From Macrothele yani (lineage: Eukaryota > Arthropoda > Arachnida > Araneae > Macrothelidae), in contig CM077025.1 of the NCBI GenBank assembly GCA_039090855.1, forward strand, positions 99,924,489 to 99,988,488: a stretch of 64,000 nucleotides of DNA. The letters are read 5' to 3'. The notes under the pieces are model-generated. The model had not been told where the DNA came from, did no database searches, and saw only the letters and a program-made list of their open reading frames with translations. Positions 24,995 to 35,250 of this stretch are shown one piece after another. Every line of letters begins with the position of its first letter. Within the stretch, counting starts at the first letter, position 1. Position numbers and translations under genes: made by a program.

Positions 24995-25534
24995 AAAAAG
25001 ACCTCTATCTGTAAATCAGTAAAATTAAGCAGAAATCCGTACATTTTACGGATAATCCATAAAAGTTGGCAAGTATGCAAGTCTATTTTTGAAAATTTCC
25101 CAATTCCGGCAACAACGCACAATGTTTTTGTCCTGTCACATGCATATTTTTTTGCAATGTTACTATCTGGGAACATTTTCTTAAAAAGCACACTTGCATG
25201 GTCAGCACAGCTTAAAGGTATGTTATGTTACACAAGGAATGAAGTAAACAAGCACTTAGCATGGATAATCGCATCGGAAGAACTATCTCGAGCAAAATTT
25301 AATGTTTTGTTATTTTCCACGGACTTAGAATTGTCCACTTGTTTTTTGCGTATGAATGTGATTAACGATATCTTCTTTGCCCTCGTGAACAACGGAAAAA
25401 CCACACCTACAAATAGAGCAAAAGCCAAATTGTTGGCGCTTCCTTGATTTGATTATACATGGATAATCTATCGTATACTTCTTAAAAACAGACTGATATT
25501 TTCTACCAGCCATCGCTTGATTAAACACGTGCAC
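24995..25534 (-). pseudogene. hAT transposase N-terminus with zinc finger, fragment
   Basis: The frame has IKSRKRQQFGFCSICRCGFS, then VVHEGKEDIVNHIHTQKT: a Cys-x2-Cys...His...His zinc finger of the BED-like type found at the N-terminus of hAT transposases. It continues as FKSVENNKTLNFARDSSSDA. After a frameshift, MLFKKMFPDSNIAKKYACDR and TKTLCVVAGIG follow (25080-25191), where the family has the start of its catalytic region. Homology stops at 25077, at the TIR-like sequence of another element. The Asp/Glu catalytic core and dimerisation domain are missing, so it is inactive. Confidence 0.65.
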
Positions 25535-25789
25535 AAAAAGTTCTCAGAAATTCCTGTGAAGACAGACGAAGTACATAAAACAAACCAAAACACTACCGCG
25601 CGCTTCCGATAGAAATCTGCATCAGTACGTACGGTGCGCGCCAAGGCCAAGCCTGCTCCTACTCCGTGCCTGCAGCGCCAGAGATCATTAGCAAACAGAA
25701 GAGTAAACATTGCTGCCAACGGCCATGCAACGACAGAACAAAACTGCTCGCTGCTGACTCGGAAGGAAAAGGTCACTTCTCCGCTATGA

Positions 25790-25935
25790 ACCGATGCTTC
25801 GGAGAACTCTGAACTTTTCCCCTCATTACTTTTTAATTTACGCTACGGTAATCAATGAAGTTCTACGATGCCTTGGAGAACTTCGAACTTTTCTCATTAC
25901 TTTTTAATTTAGGCTACGGAAATCATGATGGAATC
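25790..25935. repeat. Direct repeat, ~60-bp units
   Basis: GGAGAACT.TGAACTTTTC...CTCATTACTTTTTAATTTA, then GCTACGG.AATCA, occurs twice (about 25799-25855 and 25873-25925) in the 5' subterminal region of the hAT element. Such repeats often bind hAT transposase; that role is inferred. Confidence 0.6.
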
Positions 25936-26065
25936 TGGTAATATTAATTTCTAATCAGGAATTCCAGGAAGTGTAATAAAATCCGGCATTGCCGGCCTAA
26001 ACCCGGTGAGTTGGCACGTCTGTTCATCACCCTCAAACACTTTTACGACCACCTTTAAGATGTTT

Positions 26066-26275
26066 ATACATACATACATATCACTAAGCTGTTCTCTGGA
26101 ATTCAGAGGTTAGCTCCACAAAGAAAAACAAACTACCAGATAAATTTTAACTGATTATTTACTTACTGTTGCCGTATCAAACTTCTCCATTTACAGCGAT
26201 CTTGACATACAACTTGGGATTCACTGACATCCATCACACGACGCACACAAGATCTTCTATACTTCATACTCATTA
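26066..26275 (-). mobile_element. 5'-truncated LINE tail (same family as 37.4-39.5 kb)
   Basis: The reverse complement matches the last ~195 bp of the LINE at about 39355-39549: the end of the coding region (ATGAGTATGAAGTATA, GTATGTCAAGATCGCTGTAA), the 3' UTR (GAGCTAACCTCTGAAT, GAACAGCTTAGTGATATG) and the terminal ATGTATGTATGTA repeat. The 5' junction shares ATGAG with the mariner target, a microhomology typical of truncated LINE insertions. Confidence 0.9.
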
Positions 26276-26520
26276 ACTTGTGCGTGACTCACACAATTCT
26301 CCCCATAGACATTCTGTAACTTTAAGTTGGTGTCTTTGCAAGCTTTGCAAAGTTTTTGACAAAGTCTGATGTAAATTTGTTGATAATTTTTTTCTGACAT
26401 GATATATGTCATGAGCAACTTCACACACATAAGAACGAAGCAGTACTGTAAAAAACAACAACAAAAAAAACATGTGCAGGGAAGACATGACTTATGGCAC
26501 ATGTGCAGTAAAGGTTCCAA

Positions 26521-27017
26521 GGTGAACCTATGCTAAACCACTTCCAGCTGTATCATGCAATTTAGAACTGATGCAGCCAGTCTGGATATTTTTTATCACA
26601 CCTAATAGACACAGATTCAGGGTATGCTTGCTTCTTCTTCAGAGTATTCACAAGTCATTTACCTACTGACAAGATTGATGCCACATATAAGTTGCTTGTA
26701 GTACAAAAAATAAATAAATAAATGCTTATTCTTCTTGGTTGTTGCTTTCTTATGGCAGACAGAGGGACATACATACATACAGACTGAAAGAATTTCAGCA
26801 CTTTACAAATGCATTCTAAGTGGACTCTGTATGTATGTATTACTTGCTATCAATCCATATCTGTTTCAGCTGTACTGTTTGCTTCAGAAAGGAGCCTCCA
26901 AATTTTGTTGCATTTTATTAACAGAACTTCAACTAGTTTTGTGGGCCATATATATGACAGGTATCTAGTGAATGGGAATTATTATCCATTTCATTTAAAG
27001 CCCCCAAATATTTTATG
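26521..27017. other. Intronic sequence with a mariner scrap
   Basis: Bases 26816-26905 are nearly identical to 23650-23735 of the mariner (TATTACTTGCTATCAATCCA and onwards), so this is a second fragment of that family in the same orientation. The rest is not recognised. Short CATA repeats occur near 26767. Confidence 0.7.
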
Positions 27018-27019
27018 TA

Positions 27020-28754
27020 CAATTGTGGCCAAAAGTCCTGCACAAGTAGACCGAAAGTCAATTTTTGATGTTTGAAGTCAACTTATACAGTGTAATGGTA
27101 AAGTCAAGACATATACATCATTTTCAAGGAAATTTTATGCTGAATTCAAATATTTTTACAGAATGTTATTACCAGTAATAGAAGTGAAGTTACAAACAAA
27201 AATGTGCAAGTGAGGAAACACAAATCCAGTTCTGAAAAAGCGTTCGTGCTCTTCTAATCCACTATAGCTTTCTCCGACGTCTGCTAGTGAGATATAAAAG
27301 GATGTAGAACAGTTTGCCGACTTAGAACACAGCTGCTTGTAGTCAGTTGATGGAAGTTTATGCAGAATTCCTGGTGATATTTGAATTTCGGAATGTTAAA
27401 GACCCGAAAATTGGTCCTGCCTCTTCAAACCTGGGCAAAACTTACTTTGCATGATATTGGATCAGTAGTCTTAAAATTGCTGTTAATTGTGGCTGTGATC
27501 ATTCCACTTCTTGCACACATTAAAAGAGTTGCAGAAACTGGATGTGTGGGAAACAGATAAAGAACAGGACAACCAAGGCTATGGTACTGAACATGATGAT
27601 CAAATGTTGATTCGTCGTTCCTTAAAATCAAGGTTTAAGACAGCCACTGATTTAAAAAATGAGTGGGACAATGAAGTAGGCATTATTGCATCTGCACGTA
27701 CAGTTCGCCGTAGGCTATAAAAAAAATGGACTAACTGCACGAAAACCTTTCCTTACTGAACAACAACGGCTCAAAAGAATTGCTTGAGCCAAGGCACACA
27801 AGAATTGGACTGTTGATGAATGGAAAAATGTTGTTTTTAGTGATGAAAACATTGTTACTATTTCCGCTAATAATTGAAATAATTATGTATGTTGTCGGGC
27901 TGGTGCAAGATATAAGGCATGGTGCACCCAGCCAACAATCAAGCACCCACATTCGGTGATGTTATGGTCATGTATTTCAGCCAGTGGTGTTGGCCATCTG
28001 TACATTGTTGATGGCACATTGAATGGATCGAAATATGTGGATATTTTGGAGTCCAAACTGCTACCATCTGCACAAGACATGGGTTTGCGGAATTTTATCT
28101 TTCAGGATGATAACGCGCCATGTCATCGGTCAAAGTTGATTGACGAATGGTTTAATTGAAAAGTTATAAGAAAACTTCAGTGTCCGGCACAGTCACCGGA
28201 TCTTAATCCCATAGAGAATCTGTGGGTAAGATTGAAGCAAAAGATCCGTCAACAAGGATACACATCTGAAACAGCATTAATTGAGTCTGTAAAGACCGCA
28301 TGGCCCTCTGTAAGGGCATGGCACCGTGTTATCACCAATGGACAACTAGAGAAGCTCATTAGTTCCATGCCAAGAAGGCACACTTTGTTACTACAAAACC
28401 GTGGTTATCCGATTAAATATTAAAGCAAATTTTGCTTGTTGGTAAGTTATTTCAAGTGTCCTACAAGTTTCAATAATGTACTGTACAGTAATTTTACATT
28501 AAATGTATTGTACTCTAACTTCACAAATTACACTATTTTTTTGCTTTTTATGACTAGATGCTGTACTTTTGCTTGTAACTTCACTTCCATTACTGGTAAT
28601 AACATTCTGTAAAAATATTTGAATTCAGCATAAAATTTTCTTTAAAATGATGTATAATATGTATTCCTGACTTGACCATTACACTGTATAAGTTGACTTC
28701 AAACATCAAAAATTGACTTTCAGTCTAGTGGTGCAGATTTTTTGGCCATGACTG
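27020..28754. mobile_element. Tc1-like element with ~180-bp TIRs
   Basis: The left 180 bp is repeated inverted at the right: terminal ACA.T.GTGGCCAAAA, then GTCAATTTTTGATGTTTGAA and onwards to about 27197, against 28577-28754. TA flanks both ends (27018-27019 and 28755-28756). Arm divergence is modest. The element is full length for Tc1 (1.7 kb) and contains a mutated transposase. Confidence 0.93.
27511..28423 (+). pseudogene. Tc1 (DD34E) transposase pseudogene
   Basis: After a decayed N-terminus, ARTVRRRL and NGLTARKPFLTEQQRLKRIA lead into the first catalytic region WKNVVFSDEN (about 27815-27850). Then come HSVMLWSCISASGVGHLYIV and the second, FIFQDDNAPCHRSK. The third region, SPDLNPIENLWVRLK, is followed by the usual C-terminus ending at 28423. 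The spacing from the second Asp to the Glu is 34 residues, counting an internal TGA (28157-28159). Several stops and frameshifts (27718, 27785, 27877) make it non-functional, although the three acidic residues survive. Confidence 0.92.
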
Positions 28755-28756
28755 TA

Positions 28757-29199
28757 ATTAACTGAACAAATTTATTTACACATTAGGTTTATGCTTTGCC
28801 AAGGACCTCTCAATGTGTTTATTCCTCAAAAATTTAATCTGTATTACAAATCTAAAGTGCAATAAACTGATTATCACAGCACTAAAAAAATTAAAATACA
28901 TCAAAGCTTTAATCTCACACTACTGTATACCACACAAAGCTAGCTAGTCACTAATGTAGTAAGATGACAACAACCAAGAAGCATCCCTTCATTTTTATTG
29001 CTACACCAAACCTGCACAGGAGAATAAATTTTGCAATGGGAAGTATGTTAAGCAACTAACTGGCTGCACACAGAATAATTCTATGTTTCAGGTTAACTCA
29101 TATATTTTGACTTAACAACATGCAATGATTCACACATTTTCATGGATTCTTAAAATGAATACAACAAACAAACAAAAATAGGTTTCCAAGGTGACTTAC
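28757..29199. other. Intron, nothing recognised
   Basis: About 440 bp of AT-rich intron between the Tc1 element and the host exon. No branchpoint or regulatory element is claimed. Confidence 0.4.
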
Positions 29200-29246
29200 C
29201 ATACTTGCGTCGGATCTCGTCTGTTCTTGAAGCTCTTTCTTTCTTC
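29200..29246 (-). CDS. PTTG1IP: PTTG1IP-like protein, penultimate exon (47 bp)
   Basis: On the minus strand a TTTTTTCCTATAG acceptor precedes 47 bp encoding KKERASRTDEIRRKYG, ending in a GTAAG donor. Both boundaries split codons: Arg on entry, Gly on exit. The vertebrate counterpart has the Arg/Glu-rich RHDEIRKKYG segment in a tiny exon of the same position. It is the coiled/charged cytoplasmic tail after the membrane helix. Phases join to 51521-51692 upstream and 12337-12380 downstream. Confidence 0.9.
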
Positions 29247-30394
29247 CTATAGGAAAAAAGCAGGGGAGGACAGTAAAAATTACAACTTATGACATACAAA
29301 TTTTACCTGTAAGATTTTACCAAAATCTTATACTTCACGTACTTAAAAAAATATCTAACAATTACACAAAACAAAAACATTCTTCAGCAAGCACACACAG
29401 TGTTAATTAACATATAAAACATAAATATTCATTATATATACAAAATAAATGTTCCTGATGACAGGCGTAAAATGTTCATTAATGTACAAAATAACGTAAA
29501 ATACACCAAACAAAAAATGAAAAATAAAAAAAATGCATAAAAGGATAACAAATAAATTTACTTTGGCCTTACTCTAGATAAAGAGTCGAAATTTTGTGTT
29601 TCAAAACTGAAGATAACAGACAAATGCTGATTTCTCCTACATTACGAATAATTTCCATTAAACACAAAAGGGTGTTCCTGCCCTCCTGGCGCTGTGCCAA
29701 TGGCAGAAATTGGCAGATGCTGCAAACCATATCTTTGTGCAGCTTGATGATTTAGAAGCATCTGTTACACTTAAGCATGCTACTTCCACACAATAAACTG
29801 AAAAGTAGTTTCAAGGGATCATTTTTTTTTCCAGATGTATTTTCCTGTTATCACACAAAGCTTTATTTCTCATTTTCTACTTTCAAGAACTGCAAATGCA
29901 ATAAACCTTAGCACTGATTTGGCAAAAGCACTTCTTCATTTGCCACAAGGATACAGAATAAGGCAGAATTCTATTATTATTCTACATTACAATAATTACT
30001 GAATCATTAAAAGATTTCTACATAAATCTTTTTAATGATTTAGTAATTTATTCTTTTTGTTCTCTAGCTTCTACAGAGGATGTCACACATTTTAAAAATG
30101 TTTTCGATAAGAAATTACAGAAAATAAAAGTTCAAAGAACTGAAACTGGCAGCAGCATGTTAGATGAACACAAAAGAAACATCTGCTGCAGTTAAATATA
30201 ATCTGCTAAGAAAATGATGCATTTAAACAAGCTGTGGATAGAAGGTTATGTTTTTTGCTTTTTGTGAAAAGAAATGTTCGTATTCTGTGATTAAAAAGCA
30301 TTGTGAAAATCATAAAATTATCATTTCTAAATGTAAAATAAGCAGACATTAAATTAATAACAGAGGAGAAAATCATCAAGCATTGCTTTTAACA
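29247..30394. other. Intron, no gene; one hairpin
   Basis: About 1.1 kb of AT-rich intron. The only structure is the hairpin at 29994-30048. Confidence 0.5.
29994..30048. repeat. Near-perfect 24-bp inverted repeat
   Basis: AATTACTGAATCATTAAAAG and four more bases pair with 30024-30048 around CTACAT, with one mismatch and one extra T. It is AT-rich, without transposon-like ends. Confidence 0.85.
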
Positions 30395-30909
30395 GGAAAA
30401 AGAAAACCAAAGGAATATCCTAAGAAGGTACGTATATTTATGACTATTTCAAAAGTAAGGTCTCTGGTGTTAAAAGAAAACCCACAGAGCAATTGCTAAG
30501 CCATTAAAAATCTCTGTATCAACTGTAAACAAGGTAAGAAACAAAAATTTCAATCTGAAAAAAAAAAAAAAAAAAAAACACAACCCAAAACAATGTTCAC
30601 TGCCTTTTGCCTAGGTCCGTGAATAAGTGCAGAACATGGTGTAGACTTCTCTATGAAAATCGCTTAGCCAGAGACAGATGGAAATTTACTGCGACTATTG
30701 ATGAAGCATGGATTTCCTAAATGACTAACAAAAAAAGGTCGATTTACTATCGCAAAAGAGCAGAAAAAGACTTACAAACTTGGTTTCAAGAATCCAAAGA
30801 AAGTTTCAGTAAAGGATTCATGATTATTGCTGGTTTCTCATACAATGGGAAATTATGGTTAAGAAGAGTTAAAAAGAATGTTAAAATCAATTCTACATCT
30901 CTTTATTAA
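30395..30909 (+). pseudogene. Tc1/mariner-superfamily transposase, 5' part only
   Basis: KRKPKEYPKKVR and, after frameshifts, IAKPLKISVSTVNKV represent the N-terminal helix-turn-helix. CRLLYENRLARDRWKFTATI then leads to DEAW, the first catalytic Asp region, and the open stretch at 30721-30909 (MTNKKRSIYYRKRAEKDLQT, SKGFMIIAGFSYNGK) continues the DDE fold. Homology stops at a poly-A run at 30907-30926, before the second Asp. A family of this type occurs in several invertebrates. It is truncated and inactive. Confidence 0.7.
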
Positions 30910-30935
30910 AAAAAAAAAAAAAAAAAACAGTAACT

Positions 30936-33498
30936 GCAGAGATGCCAACCTGTCTCAGATATTTTCAGTAGTACTCCTACAAATTTTCAGTAGTTTTGGC
31001 CATTTTTCAGTAGTCATACCAAAAAGAATAATTTTAACAGAGGAAAACATGGTATTACTCATTTAATTTAATTAGTATTTTTACTTACTTATTCATTTAT
31101 ATACATGAAAATCTGTATCAAAATATTCCAAATTTTTCAGATGGAAAATAATATATACACCATGATTGATACATTTTTTTTACACAACAAAAAATTGATT
31201 AAACAGCTTTCTTTAGTGATTTGGCTGTACATTGTTTTGCAAATTTGAGTTCCTCAGCAGAAAATATTTTTTCATAACACACTTGCCCAGAGGAGAACAT
31301 ATTCATTTTTGCAATAAGAAGTGCTTCTACAGTTTTTAAACCTAAATTAAGTTGGAAACGGGCTTGATTTTTTTGCACTAAACTAAAATCTCTCTCACTC
31401 ACAGCATTCGAGTGTGGAACTACAAGTATTGCAAACATTACTTTCGAGAGAATAGTATACTTAACAGCTCCATTACAGCCTCTTAATTTTGAGATTTCTG
31501 ACCAAGTGACATCTATCTGTTTCTGCTATGGTCTCTAATTTGTCAGCTTGATAACAAGCAATTCCACTTATAGTATATCGAGTTCATTTTCAGTTATTAT
31601 AAATGGAAAGCGCTTGACTATGTATAATACAGAAGTAAATTATGTTCTGGCTCTAAGTGAAGGATCTGCTACTTCTGCATGTTTTAAGAATTCATCATAA
31701 ATCAGTATCTTTTCTTGAATATAAGAACATTCTTCAATGTATTAGCAAAATCATTTGCGTTTAAAATGATTTTGCTTAAATACATTCTTGTTTTTACTCC
31801 AATTATCAGTTGTGTCCTTTCTGATTTTTCTTTCTTGAAAAATTTATTTGAAAAATTAAGTTCAACATCACCATCAGCTACGACAGTAGGCTTCACAAAT
31901 CCCTTAAATGACAATTTTATCCATCATGCTGAAAGAACTTTCAGTTTCAGGACCATGAATGCATGATAGCATTCACTATTTTAGATAAAAGATAGTGTAA
32001 CTTTGAGAATATGAATGCTTTTGAATATCATGCATCAATTCTTACAAATATTTCAGCTTCGTCACTTTCGTTTTCTAACTCCCCCCCCTCCCCCTTTATC
32101 AAGCTGAAATGCAAAACCTTTTTTGGGGGAATGTTTAAGAACACAGGATACACATTCGGAACATCGTTGGGGGAAAAAAATTACAGTTACGGGAGAAACC
32201 TTTGCTATGTCATATTTCCGTTTTCGGACATTTCCCTTCCATATTCCAGATGAAATACAAAAATGTATAAAATAAAATGAAATTTAACAACAATACTAGG
32301 CAGAGGAAACATCGCATGAAAAATAAAATTATGATTACGGGAGAAATCTTCACTGTTACCGAAAGTTTTGAAAGACGAAATTTCCGTTTTCGAAAGTTTC
32401 AGGCGGAAAGCATCCTTCACCACTACTAATTGCCCCAAAATGTCTGTTCAGTTATGCATCGATCTCAAGGATAACCTAAATTACAACAAAAAAGTAGAAA
32501 TTCCTCGAAGCCGTGGCACTCGCTCTCTTGCCTGAAGATTACACGAGAATTTTTGCGTCACTGAATTTCCGGTTTTGGAAATTGTCCCTCCATTTTCAAA
32601 GTGAAATACAAAGATTTATGGAATAAAATTATGTATAACAACAATACTGGACAGAGGCAACATCACAGGAAAGCGAAATTATGATTATGGAAAAAAATCT
32701 TTATTTCGTTCACTTCCGTTTTTGAAAGGCGAAATGCTGTCCCGTGCGTATTTTCACGCGTTGGTAAAATTCTTCGATGCATAGTTTTACGCGTTTCTTG
32801 ATGCGTGTCTTTTTCGCGTTTCTCGATGCATATTTTTACGTGTTGATGCGTAATTTACGTGCTTCTCGACGTGTATTTCTACGCGTTGCGAAAAATTCCC
32901 GATGTATATTTTTACGCGTTGGTAACATTTCGATGCGTAATAGACGCCGAATTATGCATTTTGGCGAACTCTGCACTAAGAACGAAATCCAAGCATACTT
33001 TTCTGCAATGCAAGAAAAAAAAACTTCGAAACATTAATTACTGACACGAATGGCCGACGCACGCTTAAAAAAACAACAAAAAAAAACAACCTCCGATGCC
33101 AGACAATGACACACCAGATGACACTCACGTTCTGCACCAATAGCTTGTCGCTACACTGGGAAAGAGCTTCAGGCCGAACTCCGTGTGCATCCACCAAAGT
33201 GAGCTACGCTCAACGTCCCCAGGATTGTGCATGCTGGGGAGGGAGGGTTTTCACTTAGAATGACTCAGCACAAATCCACACTCATTGAATGCCGGTCGCT
33301 CGCGCTAAGATCCGAGCAACTTTAAGAGGCAGCATCGCACACAAGACAAATGACGGATCGTCAAGTGGTCGCCTGTTGCGTTGGGAAGGGGAACAAGCAA
33401 AATAAAAATTAATATATTATGTTAATTTTCCGTAGAAAAATTACGGTTTTCCGTATTCCGTAGTACAAGAGCTATTTCCGTAGTAGTTGGCATCTCTG
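30936..33498. mobile_element. hAT element (CAGAGATGCCAAC TIRs)
   Basis: Perfect 13-bp TIRs, CAGAGATGCCAAC at 30936 and GTTGGCATCTCTG at 33498, are flanked by GTAACTG (30929-30935 and 33499-33505; an eighth base fits if the boundary moves by one). Subterminal TTTCAGTAGT/TCCGTA motifs repeat inside both ends. The left third carries the transposase C-terminus on the minus strand. The right half is non-coding and related to 24250-25077 and 40420-41361. Confidence 0.88.
31199..31960 (-). pseudogene. hAT transposase C-terminal (dimerisation) region
   Basis: The minus-strand frame 31199-31438 reads ILVVPHSNAVSERDFSLVQK, NQARFQLNLGLKTVEALLIA, then KMNMFSS: the hAT C-terminal dimerisation domain (..P.SNA.SER.FS...R..L...TLEAL...K.N). 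Upstream in broken frames (31440-31960) are FVKPTVVADGD and similar pieces likely from the insertion/catalytic part. The N-terminal zinc finger and first Asp are absent. It ends 260 bp from the left TIR, as expected for a hAT gene reading out of the element. Confidence 0.8.
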
Positions 33499-33920
33499 GT
33501 AACTGCTACCACCGCTGTTTTAGAAATTTTGCGACACCAGCGCTTTCCTAGCTTTGCAGCACAAAAAGTATTGAACACAAAAATATGAAATTTTGACTGT
33601 TTGGAGAATACCCTGAAATAAACTGTTTTTCGATTCTGGCGATACTTCAAGAGCTATTACATTATCTATTCAAATCAGCACAAAGCTCTATGCTGAATCA
33701 AGCATATTTTTACATGGCTCAAATTATTACTATATTAACGTATAAAAGTTTAACGTTTACTGTTCATCACGTTATTGTTGGTGTGAATATAGCTCTTCGA
33801 TGTGACGTCCAACATATAATGTGCTTGACGATTATGGGCAAAACACGTAACAATATTAACAAAGAAAGGTGACTTGATCACGCTAGTTACGTTAACTAAA
33901 ACTTTTACAAAAGTTCGTAA

Positions 33921-33964
33921 GTTGGAAGCTTTCGACCTTATCTTAGGTCTTCATCACGCCAATG
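33921..33964 (-). ncRNA. Degenerate hammerhead-like motif, left palindrome arm
   Basis: The minus strand shows TTGG, CGUGAUGA, a 5-bp stem (GACCU/AGGUC), GAAA, GCUU and CCAA. This has the order of a hammerhead core, with self-complementary AGCU as helix III and TTGG/CCAA as helix I. The core has GUGAUGA with an extra base rather than CUGAUGA, so activity is doubtful. The mirror copy is at 34437-34480 on the plus strand. Confidence 0.4.
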
Positions 33965-34436
33965 GAGGACTAAGATTGTTGCCAGATTCTACATTTGAAT
34001 TTTTCCTATTTTTGTTGCCAAAACTTAGAATTGATCTCCAGATCAACGGAATGTAGAGAGGAGATTCGGAGTTGCAAGTCATTGAGTTGAAAATAATTTT
34101 TATGCTTTCACGGTAACGGAGGGCAAAACGATTGTCAAACGAAGCAATTCGTTTTGCTTCGTTCAGTGGGGAACTGCAGATGTGTCTTCCATTGTCAAAA
34201 TTTTGACAATGGAAGACACATCTGCAGTTCCCCCACTGGGCGAAGCAAAACGAATTGCTTCGTTTGACAATCGTTTTGCCCTCCGTTACCGTGAAAGCAT
34301 AAAAATTATTTTCAACTCAATGACTTGCAACTCGAATCTCCTCTCTACATTCCGTTGATCTGGAGATCAATTCTAAGTTTTGGCAACAAAAATAGGAAAA
34401 ATTCAAATGTAGAATCTGGCAACAATCTTAGTCCTC

Positions 34437-34480
34437 CATTGGCGTGATGAAGACCTAAGATAAGGTCGAAAGCTTCCAAC
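34437..34480 (+). ncRNA. Degenerate hammerhead-like motif, right palindrome arm
   Basis: Mirror copy of the motif at 33921-33964, identical in its core: GUGAUGA, then GACCU...AGGUC, GAAAGCUU, CCAA. Being on opposite arms, both could not be transcribed in sense from one strand. Confidence 0.4.
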
Positions 34481-34935
34481 TTACGAACTTTTGTAAAAGT
34501 TTTAGTTAACGTAACTAGCGTGATCAAGTCACCTTTCTTTGATATAATGTGCTGTAAAAGTTACTCATATCGACATACACTGAACATTGTATGAACCGTA
34601 AAAGTTATTCATATCGACATACCAAGCAGCTCACCCCGACTTACATATATATAAACAAAGTGCTCTACCTTCGATGTCAATGAGTATGTCCCAAAAAACA
34701 TCCACTGCCAATGCTCAATGTAGGCCTAGTCAAATATTCCTCTTTCTTTCAACATCCAGGAACGCCGGTGGTGAAATCGTACGTGTCATAAAATATGTGG
34801 CCCACTGGACGAAGTCAGAATTAAAACAAGACACTACAAACGACCACAAGACAAACAAAGACATAACAATATAAAATGGAACCAAGATTAAAATTAATTA
34901 AAAGCAGATGGACAGTCACAGTCATCAAACTACAT

Positions 34936-34978
34936 CACCAGACCGGTTTCAGCAAGTTTCACGCTATCATCAGTGGTA
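34936..34978 (-). ncRNA. Hammerhead ribozyme candidate, PLE-A1
   Basis: The minus strand reads ACCA (helix I), CUGAUGA (core), U, AGC-loop-GCU (helix II), GAAA (core), CCGGUC and UGGU (helix I). GAAACCGGUC gives a minimal self-complementary helix III (ACCGGU) and the cleavage context GUC. Hammerheads with extremely short helix III in PLE termini are established knowledge, and they act best as dimers. One unpaired base between CUGAUGA and helix II is unusual. It lies just past the coding end, as expected for the pLTR-like terminal region. Confidence 0.65.
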
Positions 34979-35250
34979 CTTCCAACAGTGCTTCTTCATC
35001 CTACAAACGTGCACACATCAATGTCGAACTCGTCAGACATGGAGGACACATCCTTGGTCTTCTAAATGCAAAGTATCCTGGGATCACAAGAACACAACAC
35101 TCATGGCGTCATCTATGGTGAGATCAAGGACTTATTTTCTTTTGGGTCTTTTGTATTTTCTTTCTTTTATTATAATAACGTTTCTTCATTTTCTCTTCAA
35201 TTTCTATCAAGTACTTCCAGGCGTTCAATAATTCAACTGGTACATTATTG

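Larger units (their letters stand above)
24173..26022. mobile_element. hAT element inserted in the mariner
   Basis: The left end CAGACTTGCCAA and the inverted right end CAGACGTGCCAAC form short hAT-like TIRs. The 8-bp flanks TTCACTAC and TTCATCAC match at six positions, and mariner coding resumes on both sides, so the boundaries are well supported. The right half carries a minus-strand transposase N-terminus (24995-25534). The left half (about 24250-25077) resembles 32420-33498 and ends with its own TIR-like AGTTGGCAAGTATG, so a second related element or a recombination is buried inside. Confidence 0.7.
23300..26400 (-). pseudogene. mariner transposase pseudogene split by hAT and LINE insertions
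   Basis: Reading the minus strand: MSEKNYQQIYIRLCQKLCKA and NVYGENCVSHAQVNE (26276-26400) form the N-terminal HTH. Then HLKGGRKSV (about 26030-26060), SGRPATSRSE with ITIREFSEDFNISFGSVQLI and GVRRISAKFMPKLL (23919-24172). The C-terminal half is HHDNAPAYALQYVLQF, SPDLSPCEFFLFPKIKY, EEIQQNAMKQLF, ending 23300. This is the order of mariner transposases with the extended N-terminus seen in GVQW3/SETMAR-like copies. The interruptions are a hAT at 24173-26022 and a LINE 3' end at 26066-26275. The final catalytic Asp appears as Glu (PCEF), and stops disrupt the rest. Confidence 0.9.
12381..29199 (-). other. Last intron of the PTTG1IP-like gene (16.8 kb)
   Basis: It runs from the GTAAG donor (complement of 29195-29199) to the AG acceptor (complement of 12381-12382). 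It is filled mostly with transposon relics listed separately. No additional exon of the host gene was recognised in it, and none is needed, because exon phases join correctly. Confidence 0.8.
33826..34541. mobile_element. 682-bp spacerless palindrome inserted in PLE A1
   Basis: Arms 33860-34200 and 34201-34541 are near-perfect reverse complements with no spacer (centre ...GTCAAAA|TTTTGAC...); only a few substitutions and one indel are visible. With a 34-bp unpaired left extension, the insert is flanked by the 12-bp repeat ATATAATGTGCT (33814-33825 and 34542-34553), which interrupts PLE-A sequence that is continuous at 50440-50530. The identical 60-codon frames on the two arms are a symmetry artefact. 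The asymmetry and the motif below resemble a PLE-type double insertion. Confidence 0.88.

Noticed and set aside
33874..34527. Two identical 60-codon ORFs on opposite strands
   Set aside because: They are mirror images produced by the perfect palindrome; no domain, and the arms contain a ribozyme-like motif instead.
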